The notes: generated by a model from the sequence alone, not told the origin. Counted from the stretch's first letter, positions 1-13,252 are shown. The stretch is 64,000 bases of DNA from Fennellomyces sp. T-0311 (GCA_025266875.1 JALLLT010000062.1:1-64000); one strand, 5' to 3'. A program made the numbers and translations.

Positions 1-2129
1 TGTGAAGTCACACCCGTAAAATTTGCTTTTGGAATCTGAATCTGGAGTAGCTCACCCGTAAAAATTCTGAAACGCGTAGCCCACGTATAGTGTGAGTCTC
101 GAATAATCGATTCCACTTTATCCAACAATGCATTGCGCGCTTGATTATCCTTCATCTCTGCCAATTTGGTCTGCAGCGAGTAGAGTACGTTCGTCGACCG
201 CATACACAACTCATTCTGAATAACTGAATATGTGTTCGGGGCTATTTAGGTATAATGATGGAAACGAATTAGCCATCTACATAACCTAGCCGCTTCTATA
301 AGTGATACTGACCTTCTCTTTCTAAATGCCAAATAGCATCGATCTCTTGAATAGTTATAGGATCTTTTGGAAGCGTGTGCTGACATGGAAGCGAGAAGTT
401 GATCCTTGAAATGCACTGACATTCACCATTCACAATCCAGTCTGAAGTGCCTTCAACTCTACGTCGTAAATATTCATCCCTTAACACATATAACGGAAAA
501 TGTGAGATCTTTCCAAAGATGTTAGCAAAGTAATGCTCATCAGTGGATACAACGACGACTGGACGGCTCTGCATTTCAGTATAGAATTCTTCCACTTGAG
601 CCATTCTCTAAGTTTTCAATTACAAGCAATGTTATCTTTAGCACAAATCCACTAATCAAGTCTATAATGCATTGAGTTGTCACACTTACTGTTGCTTTTT
701 CTTCTTCATTGATTTTTTTAAATAAATGGAGTAGCGAATGTGGTTTGAAATGTGACTTGAGAACATTGTGTCTGCTTTCAACACGTTGCGTCGTCCGGTT
801 TCCAAGATGAATCCTCTGTTCGCACCACGGACCAGCCCATTGCTGTCGGATGTCCATGGCACTATTATATTATAAGTAGTGTAATTTTCAGTAACAATAA
901 GAGCCATACTTCTCTAGGTATTCGCTCAGTTCAGCGGGTTTACTTGAATCGATGGCAAGCCGATGGAAGTCTTGTCTGGCAGCCTCAAATTCATCGGTGT
1001 CCCGGGTCCAGATCATTTTCTTGACAATGTCAGACATTTTTTCCTCGTCTGATTTTTGATTATAGCATCTCTTGGTGAAGAGGGTACCGCTGAATTGCTT
1101 TTCAAAGTTGTTGTACACATGCCAAGCACATAGCATTGTTTGACTTCCAGGGAATGCTTGCACCAAGGCTGAGACGAGCTTATTATCCTCATCGGTGACG
1201 AACAAGGCAGGGGCCTCAGAGGTACTTCCTGGCCAAACGATGGTTCTGAGGATACTTGCGAGCCAAGTATAAGATGTCTGTTTTTCGTTGGATAGCAAAG
1301 CATAACCAACGACGAATGTACGCAGACTGTCATGTCCTCCAAGATTGGTAACACCGACGATATGGACAAGTGGCATCTTGTGAAAGTTCGTTTTGTATGT
1401 TGCGTCGATAAGCACCACTTTGGTAAAGCGTCTCGCATTAGGAATGACGTCTTTATGGATGGTGAAGAGGTGCTTCAAGACGTTCGTGGTTGGCGTTACT
1501 TCGTAGCCTTCCGATTCCAGATAGACCTTTAGGGGCTCGAACTCAGTAGATGCTCCAGAGACACTCTTCTGTTGCTGAATGTAGTTGTAGATAGTCTTGC
1601 GCTTCACCACAACTTCTGGATAATCTTCCTCCGCCATTTTGATGGCACTGCCAGCAGATAAATCGCCACAGGTAACCATTAGTGCCTTTTTTACATCTTG
1701 AGACAGCTTTTGATGCTGTATATAGCACCTGGCTACATCCTTCGGGTTCGCGGAGACAATCAGCTCATGGTCATGTGGATTCCCACCAGCAATGTTCCCC
1801 TGCTCAGGTTTATAACTGAAGACGGTACCAGAATGCAGCGTCACCTTACGGATCTCCCAGAGTGGAACTGTTTCGCCTTCCCGTGCCTTCTTCGGTAAAC
1901 GCGCATATATCTGCCATTTGCAGCCGCATGCCATCGTCTTCATCTTGCGTTGACGCTCCTGGCCGCCAGCTTTGATTTTCCCATGGTGGACGCAGTTGAC
2001 GTATCCGGAATGTTTATCTCCATTGACATGCAACGTAGTCACAGCAAAGCCATGATTCAATGCGTAGAGTTGGACATCTAGTTCCAATGCCTCTTTCGAC
2101 GAATAGGTTTTTCCAATTAAGTCGCTCAT
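1..2129 (-). CDS. MULE (Mutator-like) transposase, spliced, 3' end beyond window
   Basis: Cut-and-paste transposase of the MULE/FAR1-like type. I place the start at 2127-2129 (MSDLIGK) rather than at the longer upstream frame because homologous-looking sequence begins there. Exon 1 (2129-910) has an N-terminal Cys/His FAR1-like DNA-binding region (CVHHGK, ACGCKW), then the catalytic core: first Asp in LIDATYKTN, second Asp in FVTDEDNKL, followed by the family C/H motif LCAWHV. A 48-base GT-AG intron (909-862) joins exon 2 (861-690), which carries the MULE signature GNRTTQRVESRHNVLK. An 82-base intron (689-608) leads to exon 3 (607-313) with the SWIM-like end CQCI..LPCQH. A fourth exon from about 215 stays open to base 1. 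All splices keep frame and I see no stop, so this may be an intact gene cut by the window edge. Terminal repeats and TSD cannot be judged here. Confidence 0.85.
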
Positions 2130-2888
2130 TTTAAGGACAAAGGGTAGCAGTAGTTTAGAGAGATACGATAACGTAGAGTAATATGAAGGAAGACAAGACG
2201 TCAAGAACGCGTGTGATTTAACAGAGCAGGGCCTTATATACGCTATGCCACGAAGATGATTACTGTTTTCATATGGATAAACACATGTTCTGCGAGACAT
2301 TAGATATCGCGAATAACCTTTATATGAGTTTGTAGATCACGCATGCAATTCGCTTGAACAAGGCTATACATGTGCTGTAAGCTGATCATTATTTGGATAT
2401 AGAACATGGCTACACATGGTTTGACAAGCTGATCGCACGTGCAATTCATTTTGCATATTCTATTAAGATGAACAATTTCTTGAAATAGAATCCATCCTCT
2501 ATACAAGCGAGGAGTCTGTATAGTCTATTCGACTATTGCAAAGACAATGCTGGTTTCCATTAACAACTGATTATAAGAGATTGTAAGACCAGTAGAAGTT
2601 GGGACAACTGCAATATCACTAAGTATTTCGAATAGCAATAATAAACTAAATTCCGAGTGCTGTAGAAGGTTAGCAGCTGAGAGACTGAGGGTGTAAAAGC
2701 TCACATCATTGCTAACGAATGAATCGACGGAATGCATATGTAGATGAAGTTGAAAAAAAAGTAGTAAAAGAAGTCGTTTCTGGATACAAATATTGTTGCC
2801 ATGAAGTATTGTTGATTACAAACTCAATATATATTCGGCAGCAGCATTAATCTGACGATCATGGAAGCGAATGTGGCGACCAAGAGGT

Positions 2889-2971
2889 TGCCATCAAAAA
2901 AGTCGCCATCAGAAAAGTCGCCATCAAAAAAGTCGCCATCAAAAAAGTCGCCATCAAAAAAAGTCGCCACC
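2889..2971. repeat. 15-base tandem repeat (TCGCCATCAAAAAAG)n
   Basis: About five and a half copies of a 15-base unit, slightly varied (CAAAAAAG, CAGAAAAG). Related TGGCGAC or GTCGCCA words recur just outside, near 2873 and 3020. The block lies about 750 bases upstream of the MULE transposase start, where a subterminal repeat of that element could sit, but no matching end is inside the window. It is open in several frames, so apparent Lys/Ser-rich or Phe/Asp-rich proteins here are repeat artefacts. Confidence 0.85.
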
Positions 2972-3117
2972 ACAAGACAGGCAATATCATTGGCTCTGAA
3001 AAAAACGGGTTTAAAAAAACGTCGCCACTGTAGTAATACCGTTTTTTTTGACACATCAAACAGTCAAGGGGCGCCCAGTATTTAAGCTTCTACGGAATTG
3101 AGGCGCCACCAGATGAT

Positions 3118-3252
3118 TGGCCCACTATCCCAAGTCTCTTATTGGCCCCACTAGGCATAAAGGAAACTAAGTATTGGCCGAATTCTGGGATATTTTATTG
3201 GCAGAGAGACCCCCGAGCTATTGTAGGCCCGCCCTTATTGGTCCCAGGCACC
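3118..3252. repeat. ATTGGCC-rich patch, possible subterminal repeats
   Basis: ATTGGC or ATTGGCC occurs at least four times in about 130 bases, twice followed by C(C)ACTA. The patch is more GC-rich than its surroundings. It may be the subterminal region of a CACTA-like element, but I found no inverted partner. The rest of 2130-4323 has no convincing gene; 3780-4150 shows scattered CCTATATA/TATATAGG words. Confidence 0.35.
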
Positions 3253-4323
3253 CCAGGCAACTGAATCTTCCCCGATTTGACCCTCAATTTTGTGCGACTC
3301 CCAGATAGGCGCTTTACTGTTACTGGGTACTGCAAAAATTCACCCTCTTAACTTGCTGAAATAGCCACGTTTAAATCGCCAGCACTCCACTTCCTACAGT
3401 ATAGCAAAATATGTCTCGTTCCTCCATAACCGCCACCCTCAAAAAGCTTAAGCGTACTAGAAGACTTATGCCATACAATGTCTTCACCCATCTCGTCTTC
3501 AATGGCACAGATGACGAACGACAATGTCAGATTCAATGACCCATATACGACCGCGACTAATGTTTTCTGTTTAGACTATGGTGCTGCTGTCGAGATATCT
3601 TACCCTTGGGTGGATGTTGAACGACGGTGCTATCACTATTAAATCACCTTTAATGGTGTCATATTGATACTGTTCACACTCCACACGTTTTAAACACATA
3701 ATATTTCTTTTAACATAGTAATTGAGCATAGTACTGTAGGTATACATAGGGATCATACATCGGCAAAATAGGATTTTCTATTTGCTGATTTAAAGGCTTA
3801 AGGTGTTCTATGTCATATATTCAGGATATATAGGCAGCAAAAAGTTGACATAGCACAGTTAATTTTTTTTGACATCTATACATTGCCGTGTATGTCTATA
3901 ACGGTTCATATTAGGAAAACACGAGGTCTATATAGGTAGGAAGCAACGGTCTAACCCCATGATAAACTTTTTCACATCTTGCTAGTCCACTAAAATACTG
4001 AAAATATACTGCACACAAGTGGAAAGGAATGTATACATGGACACGAAATTTACTGGTCACATAGCTTCTTCTTAGACCTTTAAACACCTATACGCGCCTA
4101 TATATATTTATTAGTAATCCAAGAGACCTATATACTTTCCAGTGGGTTTAGTCAGTCCTTTGCGTATTTTCTGGTGAAGATGACAATGACTGGATCACTG
4201 GAACAAGCAGAATGTACGCTAAAATCACTTCAATAGAAATGAAACTGTACGTTGCATATTGTTAAATGTAAAATATAAGGCCAAAAAAAACCAAGGTACA
4301 TATTATATGAGTTCCATAAAATG

Positions 4324-4825
4324 CTAGTCCAAATACCAAGGAATTTCCGCTTCGTTTAGCGTATCTTGAGGATCTTGAAGAATCATTTCTGTCGCACCCT
4401 CTTCTTCAGTTAGGGCAATGACCGAATCACCAGTTACTTCACTCCATTCGATTAACTTTTCGTCAGCCAAGCGTATGAGAATTCCTTTATCTCGGCCCTT
4501 ACACCAATGATATTGGGAAACGTCGTAATTAATCAAGTATTGATTGTATGGGTGCTGACTTATTGCTGTGTATGTCGGACAAGAAAAGTCGGGGACGAGA
4601 TGGACTGATCAGACGATATCACTGATATTTGCAACAAAGCGGCCTTGGTAGTCATAGTTTTCCGTTGTATAAACTGCTTCCAATCCACTTGCGTGTTCAT
4701 CTCGAGTTGGTTCGTATCATTGACAATAACAGAGATTGTAGCGCTCGTTGCTGTATGTTACTGCAAAAACTGACATGATTTGCGCGTAGAAGTTATCTTT
4801 GAACATCGCGTAGTACTTTTTGTCC
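4324..4825 (-). pseudogene. Remnant of a Plavaka-like transposase C-terminus
   Basis: Read on the minus strand in one frame this matches the C-terminal region of the Plavaka-like transposases at 31687-34981 and 57355-60887: an EHASGLE segment (paralogs EHDTGLE and EHKTGLE), a YDYQGRF segment (YNYHGLF, YNYKGAF) and VPDFS. Two TGA codons interrupt it, at 4719-4717 and 4611-4609. The second sits where the paralogs read R-S-I, so CGA to TGA is the simplest change. The remainder of that transposase is missing. This is an old fragment lying just downstream of the Tnp2-type gene, not part of it. Confidence 0.6.
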
Positions 4826-5356
4826 TCCTCCCGAAAAGTTGCCGTCGAATGGATAATTTCATGGTAGGTCTCACCATCATTGTATTCTCTGCGTGCTATT
4901 GCTCCATAAAAGAAACCCTAAAATGCAGTATGTTTAAAAAGCTGTTAATAGCATATATTAGCTGTGTATTTGTACTACTTACCGATTGGAAATCCGGTTC
5001 GGGCATATTGGATACGTCAGTATGTCTGCTTCCATTGATGGTTGAGTGCAAAAACCACAGTAAAAAAATCGGTCTGTGCAATGCGGTTCTCCATGAGTAC
5101 ATAGCATAGACTAGCCCTGTAAAGTACAGTTTTTTCCTGTAAACCTTATTTCAAACCGTATAAAGCCAAGTTTTACCATCAAATATGCATATATTTGAAC
5201 GTGATTTGTGGTTAAAACATGTTCCGTAAATATCCGTTGTTTACTATTTCATACGGCTTTTTAAACTGGGATAAACTGTCAATAACCGAATATCACACTC
5301 TACATGTATACTAGCTCTATGATGATGCTGAGCAAAATGAAGTTGAATCTTGTTTC

Positions 5357-8300
5357 CTAAACACTCTTAAAACCTCCCAAAGTTATTGGTATTTTCATCA
5401 TATCATTATACACATAATAATAGCGACCTTTCTTAGTAGGCGACGCCAGCACTCCTACCGCACAATCGATTTCTCTGGCATCGCAAACGTAATATCGGCC
5501 CTTGGTTCCAAATGTAAGTTTTCCATAGGGATATCCATAGTCTGTCAATTTTGTCTCATGCGCCAGGCGAATTAGACAAAGAACCCGTGTATCAGCTGAA
5601 TTTTACAGTAAAACTAACTGTTAGTGCATATGCATACAATGGTTAAAAACCAGTTGATACTTGCCTAAGTACTGGTGCTCAAAGAAAAGTATAGCCTCGC
5701 CAAAATATGTTTTTTTTACGCTCGCATCCTCACTTAACAGGCCTCCATGCGCATTGTGATCAACAGGTAATGATAGCTTAACAAAGGTTCCGTGGTTATC
5801 TGATCCCAGCGGCAATGTGCAGTCATAGGTACATTTCTTCAGAAAAAGCCGCTTTCCCACCTTGATGCTTTTGCTTAGTGGCGGTAAAGAGCTCTCGAGA
5901 ACGTTTCGTATCCTCGCCCAGAATTTTCGAAGGTATAGCAAAAGATTGTAGTGCTCGCCAAACGAGTCCGTAGTCATCTTGTCCGAAAGATGGGGTCCCC
6001 ATATATCGGGATCTTGTTCAGCTACGTTACCGTCATTTGATTCGGAATCATCACCATTGCTAGCGAATATTTTCTGTGTAGTGTCACTTCTATCCATATA
6101 GCGGCGAGCAGACAGAAGTTCCAGCGTATTGCCAGCATTTGTTCCGGATTCTTTTGCTGACTTTATCCTTTTCCCAAATAATCCTACCGCTCTTTCCATA
6201 CATCTTACACCATAAGTACGCATTGGGCCAAGCTGTCGTATGGCTTCAGATACATGCCTGAGATAATGCATGTTCGCAGTACATACGTTCGGTGGTAGAT
6301 CAGCTATTGCGAAAATATGCCACTTTTGTAAGCAACTATGTTTGCGCGTTGTTATTTCTTGCATGATCCGTAAAAATGTTTTTTTTTTTATATTTACTCT
6401 TCAATATCTTTGATTTCTTCTTCTGATATACTCCACGACAGTGAGATAGAGACTCCTTTAATAAGACTTGCAAGCGCTGCTATTGCCGTTTTGGAAACAT
6501 TTGCAGTTTCAAGTTGCTCAATAACAATCGTTGGTATAATGTACAAGAGTAAGTCGATATAATCCACGGCCCGGGTGTTTTTGGTGTTAGTCAAGACATC
6601 TACGACAGCATACGTATCAGAAACCTTCATATTATAAAAGAAAAAAGTGAAAGCAGATATATACCGGTAATTTTACCGTCGAATGTGCCGGGCCACATTG
6701 AACTTGACTTTCGCATGGCGGCACTCACAAGGGACTGTTGACTTTTACTAAGTAAAAATGGAGAACGGAACATGGGATTTGCAATCATCGCCCATATCTG
6801 TGGACCGAGGTTGCACCCGAACAAGTGCATTTCGTCGAGCCCAAAGAAAAAAGGCCCGTGAAAAGATGCAAGTTTCGCAAATAGACTTGGCGAATTGATA
6901 TTGTGTAGCTAAGTAACAGTTACTGTAGTTTTAGTGCTTATACACGATTATTTGTAAAATATGGCTTACGTACCATATCCCCGTTCCTATAATCACCTAT
7001 AGTCCTGAGAGGATCCATCACCGCAGAACCAGGGAAGTAACGCCCATACCCTATTAGAATTTTACTGTGCTCACCGGCAGATTTTCGACGCTCGTACGAT
7101 TGTGGACTTTCGAGTCGTACTGACGGGATAAGACAGATGCGACATCCATAAGATGACATATGACCACCGTGGTGAGCTAATGATGCTGTACCGGGTATAT
7201 CTCCTGTTGCAATTATAAGCTGTGCTTTGAAGGTTCGACTTTTACCGTCATCACATTTCACCGACATTCCAACCGATTCCAACTGAATAAGCTCTTCAAT
7301 GAGAGGGGCGATAAATGAATCCAAGTTTCCATTTTTTGATCCTGTTGGAATAATTGCAATCTGAAGCATATTGTCGTGTTTGTATCTATACTTCAAAGAG
7401 AAGGAAAAATTATATCAATACCAATCATTCTTCATTAACCGATTACCTTTCTTCTGGAGGGAAATTCATTATCACCACATGGACGATGGTCATTGAAACA
7501 TTACTGTGAATAAACGGCTGGAATCCATCAATATATACCCCAAGCACTATATTCTCACAATTCCATTGCTTATCCTTCAAAATATTGCCGTCGAAGATAT
7601 CACTTTTGATCTCATTCGAGTAAGATACTGAGGTACGATGGTTCATCAATTGTCGTGTCTTTGCGTGTGCAACGAAAGTTGCTAGTTGTTCTGATAGCGG
7701 AAGATACGTCATGGTTGCGTTCGCAATTTTCGTTGTGTTCTCTGTGCCTTTTCGAAACCTAGGCTTAGTACATTTGGCGTTTGGGCATACTCTAGTATCT
7801 TTTGACATGTACAAATGGCATCCGCTGCTGCAAATGTCATATTCCCGTGCTTTGACTGGATACAATGCTTTCAGTAAGTTCGCAGTCAAGTAGGGAGAGA
7901 GGATTTGGTAAAAGTGAACGTCTTGGGAAGCTGTATTGGCCACTATTAGCATGCCACTTAAGAGTAATATAACGAGATGGTAATACCAGTTTGATCATTG
8001 GCTGTACTCATCGTGATTACGTCGTTAGCAAAAGCTACCAAAGCATGATATCCTGCGACCGAAATATTGAATTCATCGATGATGCGTAAAAGTTCTAGAC
8101 TGAATGACTCGCTTGGATTGAGAATGCGCCTAGTCGATAACACCTTGTCAAAGTGCGGCCTGTCGATACTGTTGAGGTTCTCGCTGGATTGCAATGTTTG
8201 AGCTACATCGGATTCTCGTTCAGGGATAGGTTCTGTATTGGTGGGTTGCCCATGGTTGTGATTTGCAGTAGGGTTGTTATCTCCGTTTTCTTGCTGCAGG

Positions 8301-8653
8301 TCGTCTGGAATTCCACGAATGTACTGAACTGGGTCATCGTCACAGTAATAGTCATCACCATAGTAGTCATCACCGATACAGTCATTGTAGCTGTCATTCA
8401 CTTGTTCATTTGAACTAATATTTGACTCATAGTCAGGATCGGTTGCGGATGCACTTTGCGTATTGTTATGAGAGGAACGCGTGACAGCTGTACTGTGAGC
8501 CGTCGCAATAGTGTGTGATTCCAGCGGTTGTTCAGAGAAAAGTTTTACGCGTTTAGAATGTGATTGCGCGTACTTTTCTTCAAAACATTTTCTCTCGTGC
8601 GCCTTCAGTTTTGCTCGTGAGTATGATCCACTGCAATAATCGCATTCGATCAT
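5357..8653 (-). CDS. CACTA/Tnp2-type transposase, multi-exon (family A, left copy)
   Basis: Transposase of the same family as 37374-40217. Exon 1 (8653-7987) starts with a single CxxC/H..C finger (MIECDYCSGSY..HERKC) and a long acidic linker with D/Y runs. Exons 2-5 (7942-7447, 7385-6974, 6908-6665, 6624-about 6405) hold the Tnp2 core: YDICSSGC..CPNAKC, SDIFDGN, a YIDGFQPF segment, HHGGHMSSYGCRICL and FGLDEMHLFG with the family D-x-M-H motif. A later exon (about 6360-5625) holds MHYLRHVSEAIRQLGPMR, as in the family C-terminal domain, and the last ends at 5357. Splices I could test keep frame and I see no nonsense codon; the junction near 5600-5590 is uncertain. It is divergent from an accessory gene 113 bases away. 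I cannot locate TIRs, so autonomy is unproven. Confidence 0.75.
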
Positions 8654-8766
8654 TATGCTCAGTAGAGATAAGTACGCCCAGGTAGACTTGGAGCTCAGAT
8701 GGGTACCGCTGACGCGGTGGCAGTGAAATTTGCGCCTTGACTTTGTTTTTGTAATCCATACCTTCC
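8654..8766. promoter_or_regulatory. Compact bidirectional promoter between transposase and accessory gene
   Basis: Only 113 bases separate the two start codons, so both genes must be driven from this interval. No clear TATA box is visible. The same head-to-head geometry recurs at about 13190-13252, 34982-35079 and 60888-61036. Confidence 0.45.
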
Positions 8767-9759
8767 ATGCCGCTAAAAGTTGCTAAGAATTCGGCTCAAC
8801 AAGATATTGCAGAGCTCAGAAGACAAGTTACAGCTCTTGCAAAGGATAACACCGATCTTTTTGCAGCAGTTAATGATCTGGGTGAGATGTTTGAAGCTTT
8901 GAAAGAGCAGATGAAAGAGAGTAGTGAGGCGATTATGGCTAGGCTGCAGGATACGCAAGACATGATTCTACAGAGCACAAAGAATCAATTAAGTGCTGGC
9001 ACATCATCTCTTATTACCACACCACCGAATTTAAACCAATCGACTACTACCGCTGATGTCCCTGGACGATCTAGTTTCATTGACAATCTCATCCCTGCTC
9101 CTAAGCGACGCAAGATTGCGAGAGGGAGTAGGTCACAAGGTGAAGTGCGGATAAAGAAAGAACACATCATTTCCCACTTTATCAAGCGAGCACCGTACGA
9201 CGACCTATCCGACGAGCGTGCAGAGGGTGTGTACAACTCATTGAAAGGAATGCGCAAAATTGTACTTGAGTTACTAGCTGAGCGCCTCGGTGTTACTTTC
9301 GGTGACGATGAAAATGAGGACGACTTTTTAACGGGTGACGATGGAGATGAGGAGGTGCACATCACTTGGGGCCGTATCAACGAACAAGCCAAGACAGCAG
9401 CAATAAAGATGTTTGAGGAGGCAATCACTGATCAAACAGAGCTGAAGCCAATGTATTGTGAAAATCACTGGGTAGCCGATCATATGTTGAGCGAGAGCTG
9501 GGCAAACAAGAAACTTCGACGAGCAAAGGTGAACCACGACCGAGAGCAAGTCAACAACAGTGTTCCCCCGGAGCCAGTCAACGACAATACTCCACCTAGG
9601 CTCGTCGAGGGTGGTGAAAGGTATTTGGAGCAAGTTTGCAGTCAGAATTGTTACCAAACATCTATACAGAATCGAATCGTATCTTGATTTTCTGGCAGGT
9701 GGCCAAGGGTAAGCAAGTATGAAAAGTATGCTGGACAGGCAAGGCTAATGGAAACCCCA
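8767..9759 (+). CDS. Coiled-coil accessory protein of the family A element (TNPA-like position)
   Basis: I do not recognise this family by name. The N-terminal 75 residues form a clear coiled coil (heptad-rich, ELRRQVTALAKDN), then a Ser/Thr linker, a basic nuclear-localisation-like stretch (APKRRKIARGS), and a domain from about residue 125 to 260 ending in CENHWVADHMLSESW. The accessory protein of the CACTA element at 29950-37031 has the equivalent C-x2-HW-x8-W motif (CIGHWGARLILSKHW) and also starts with a coiled coil, so I treat them as paralogs. The open frame stops at 9687, but a GT at 9619 with an acceptor at about 9699 would give a short last exon ending near 9759. By analogy with En/Spm TNPA it may bind element ends; that is inference. 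Confidence 0.65.
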
Positions 9760-10065
9760 ATTTAGCACGGGTATGGAGCCAACGATTCGAGTACGTAAAT
9801 AGTTGTACAGAAGTTGAGGTACACGATACAGAGCAACATAACTATCTGTAGTATGTAGTAACTGCCGTTGCCTCGCACTTCTATATTTTTTTTACATGAT
9901 GCCATGCCAATAAATTGAAATACAGTGCCTATAAAAAAATGAACGAAATCACTGTTCTTTACTGATGACTGCAGTTTTTTTTTGGGGGGTTGGCATCTGT
10001 GCTGTTTATTTCCGTGTTTATATGTTACTATCCGTTGCCTGATGTTCTGTGCCGCGGTGTGCCGT

Positions 10066-13000
10066 TTACGTGAAGTGGTCGAAACCACCGAAATTCACAA
10101 ACAGAAATTCACTTGAAAAACACGGACTCAAACAGATTGTTTTTTTTACTGTGAACGTGCGAACTAGATCATAAATGGACGACACTAATTCGCCGTTACT
10201 GTGGATAAAATCTTGAAATGATACCAGTGCTCCATTGTATCGAGGGTATTTTAACTCATACTCCTGAGGCTTTTGAAGCTGATATGAATCAGCCACAAGG
10301 TCGCGTGGTGGTACCAATGGCTGTGGGTACTCATCGTACATTTGTTCTCTGCGTACAATGACTTTAGATACCTATTAAATAAGTGAGCATCACCAAGGAA
10401 ACGCCCAAGTTGTACATTACCTGTTTAAGAAAATCTTTTTTATGATGATTTATATGGAGTGCAGGTTTTTTGGCGTCACGTTGGTGCTGTAGCTCTGAAT
10501 GGTTTGTAGTATAGGAACTCACTACACCATGACTTTCGATGTCATAAGTGAATATATGTAACGAGTAATATTTTGGTGATCCCATCTTGCTTTAATTAAA
10601 CCTCTGTAAGTTAGAGATCTCTTTCATTGTCACCAAAACATGTTCATTTAGATTACTTACTGGGGAATATTTCTCAAATATTGGACTATACTTGTTATAC
10701 AGCTGGAGCGACTCTTTCATTTGTTCCAAAGATTTATAGCTGTGCTCTTTGGCGGTAGCGAGCATGTAGAAATCGATGAAGTGCCTGAGACAAAGTGAGG
10801 CCTGTAGTGGGATTTGATCATGTATGCAAGACATGACGATCTGTTTAATTACTATGTTAGTTTAAAATCCCCATCATCAAGAATGGTGTGCCAACCTTCA
10901 TATGTGCACGTAGTTCGCCGTATGTCGTATTTTTTAAAGAGCTCGGCAAAAAGCCTGCTTTGAACTGACGTAAACCAGTGAAAGGAGGCATCGCGGCAGC
11001 CCTGTATTACTTGATTTATTAGAACTCATTAATGATAACTGAAAGTAGAACACCAAGGTCCCATTTACCTATCGCTGACAAGTTTTCCATTACCAGTAGC
11101 TCTAATAATCTTCTCGATGCACTGTAAAAGATACTTATACAGCCCGCCGAGCTGATGCAGATCATCCGCTACAATAGCAGCATAGATGTCAAAATGCCTG
11201 ACACTCCAAAAGGCATGCTGTATAGATTTCAAGTGATTAGCATAGAAGCATGACTTTCAAAGAAAACCTTCATAAAATAGTCACCTTTATAGGAAAAATG
11301 GACTTCTCTTTACAGAACTTCCTGGTTGCTGCTAGAGTCATGAGCGACGACGTGGCATTATTGTACAACCCTTCCATATCAAAGTTCCCTCGGATAGTCA
11401 CTTCATCGGATTGCAGTATTTCATTGAATCTGTTGGTTGGTGTATAGCACCGGGGACAAGAGAATGTGCTAGTTCCACTTTTGACGCACGCCAATAACCG
11501 CCTAATATTCGGGTTTGATTCTTGAACCTGACTATTTTATCTGCCTACTTACTGTTCAGGGAAATCAGCACTGTATGCAGCAAGTGCTGGAACGCAGTGG
11601 TAAATGTAGTTATGCGGTCCTCGAAGAAGGATAGACCTAGAGGTACCAAGTACATGTGTGCTAGCAACATATATACCGATTATACTTAAAATAAATGTAA
11701 TAGTTACCCGTCTTGCAAACGATCCAAATTGAATGGCTTAAGAATAAGGCGAAGACAGTGATGAATTATTGCCGTTTTCGCTGCCGACCACCATGGTCTT
11801 GATTTTCCGTCACACGGGTTATCTATAATCGGAAGATAGGCTACTACGCGGCTTGCATGATATTGTGGGCTGTCACGAATGTGTTGCGAACATTTGCTAT
11901 ATCGGTGCTTTAACTATTAGCTAATGGACACTGCCATGTAATGCATTAGAATCAGTACACATACCCAGTTTTAAGTAGACTGGCCACAACTTAAAGCGAT
12001 TGTTTTGCAACGTAACTGTCTGATCTGACGATAGCATGACAGCCAAGACCAGGTGTGTCGGATCAATAGTATTCTATCGCACATTACAGCCCTTTTTAAC
12101 CGCTTTTTTTACACTATTGAAGTCTTTTGTATGGCCTACCTGCATGTTTTCCCACCAGGTGCCTGTATGTATATCTGTGAAAATACGCTTCGTGCCTCGC
12201 ATCTGAACGACCGGTCTCAAAATCATCTCCTGATAGATCTGGGGGTCCGAAAACAGTAATTGAGACAGCTTTTTTATATCTCTCTTGCAAAGTAATATCT
12301 CCCCACCAAGTGCGCAAGCCAGGTCTTCTTTGTCACATTCCGCCGGGATATAATCAATACTGTTAATGTCAATCGAAACGTTTTCTAGGGGCTGTATATG
12401 AACAATACTTAGCCGATAATATATATATATAGCACCATACCACGTCAATAAGATCATCAACATCCTCATCAAGTCGGTTGCTGAGCGCTTCAGTGGTTCA
12501 CGTGGCAATGATCACTCGCTCACGACTTGCTCGAGCATAGTCCATTCCAAACTGCAGCAACTCTACTAAGCTTTGAAAGATAATTTATATTTACCACCGG
12601 GAATCTTTATCAGTATCTACCTTGCATACTGCGAGTTTGATAAATTGTGATCGAACGAGTACTGCGCCAGTCGCTGCTCGACTTGATTCATTGTACCAAA
12701 CTTGCGAGGGGAGTAACTTTCGTATGCTAGAACAGGTCCACCGATTTGAGCTAAATAGTGTTAATTAAACCGTTTATTTTTTTAGCAGGATTATATACCT
12801 TCTCCCAATGGAGGTAACCTCTCTGATCCATTATCCCTATTGGCAGATGTATTATTGGCTTGTAACGGTGGCGGCATGTCTCCCCCTGTATCCTCAATAT
12901 ATCCATAGTTCTCTTCACGTTCTCGAATTAAATTGTGCGGTTCAGGATTGCTCTAAGAAAGATGTCATTTAATGGATTTCTCGATCTTGGATCGTACTGT

Positions 13001-13189
13001 CCCACATACAGCAATGTTGATTTCGGCGTCTTGCAATGGCGGCATTGCTCGCTGTCGTTGCAGTGGCAGTGCCTCATTTGGATGACATGCACACATATGC
13101 GAAAGGACAGCATCCTGGGAAGGGAACACTCGCCGCCAGCAAGAACTGAACGGACAATAACAGTTTGACATGTTGGTGTGGAAGTGCAA
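10066..13189 (-). pseudogene. Plavaka-like transposase, decayed or C-terminally shortened (B0)
   Basis: Third member of the Plavaka-like family, recognised piece by piece: an N-terminal C2H2 finger (CPFSSC..H..CH) near 13160-13080; a TDIHTGTWWENMQ segment near 12160, paralogous to SDLYSGNWWINMQ and TDLHNSDWWHQMQ; a CPRCYTPT segment near 11450; LRHFIDFYMLATAKEHS near 10750; HSELQHQRDAKKPAL near 10480. The C-terminus ends at 10066 soon after a V..TL.I.DF-like stretch, roughly 170 residues short of the other two copies, and pieces between recognisable exons are hard to join. I infer a truncated or decayed copy. It is divergent from the accessory gene starting at 13253. The 9760-10065 spacer holds only AT-rich sequence and homopolymers. 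Confidence 0.6.
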
Positions 13190-13252
13190 AGTGTTCTGAG
13201 TTTCTATTTTAATTATGCACAGGTTCGGCGAAAAGTTCCTCCTTTCACTGCT

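Noticed and set aside
2861..3085. Lys/Ser-rich 74-codon frame resembling a histone H1 tail
   Set aside because: It is the translation of a 15-base tandem repeat; the opposite strand is equally open in two frames.
4780..5109. 109-codon plus-strand hydrophobic frame
   Set aside because: Overlaps the Plavaka remnant on the other strand and shows no coherent domain.
8153..8413. Frames opposite the acidic linker of the family A transposase
   Set aside because: Shadow of a D/Y-rich coding stretch; no domain and wrong strand.
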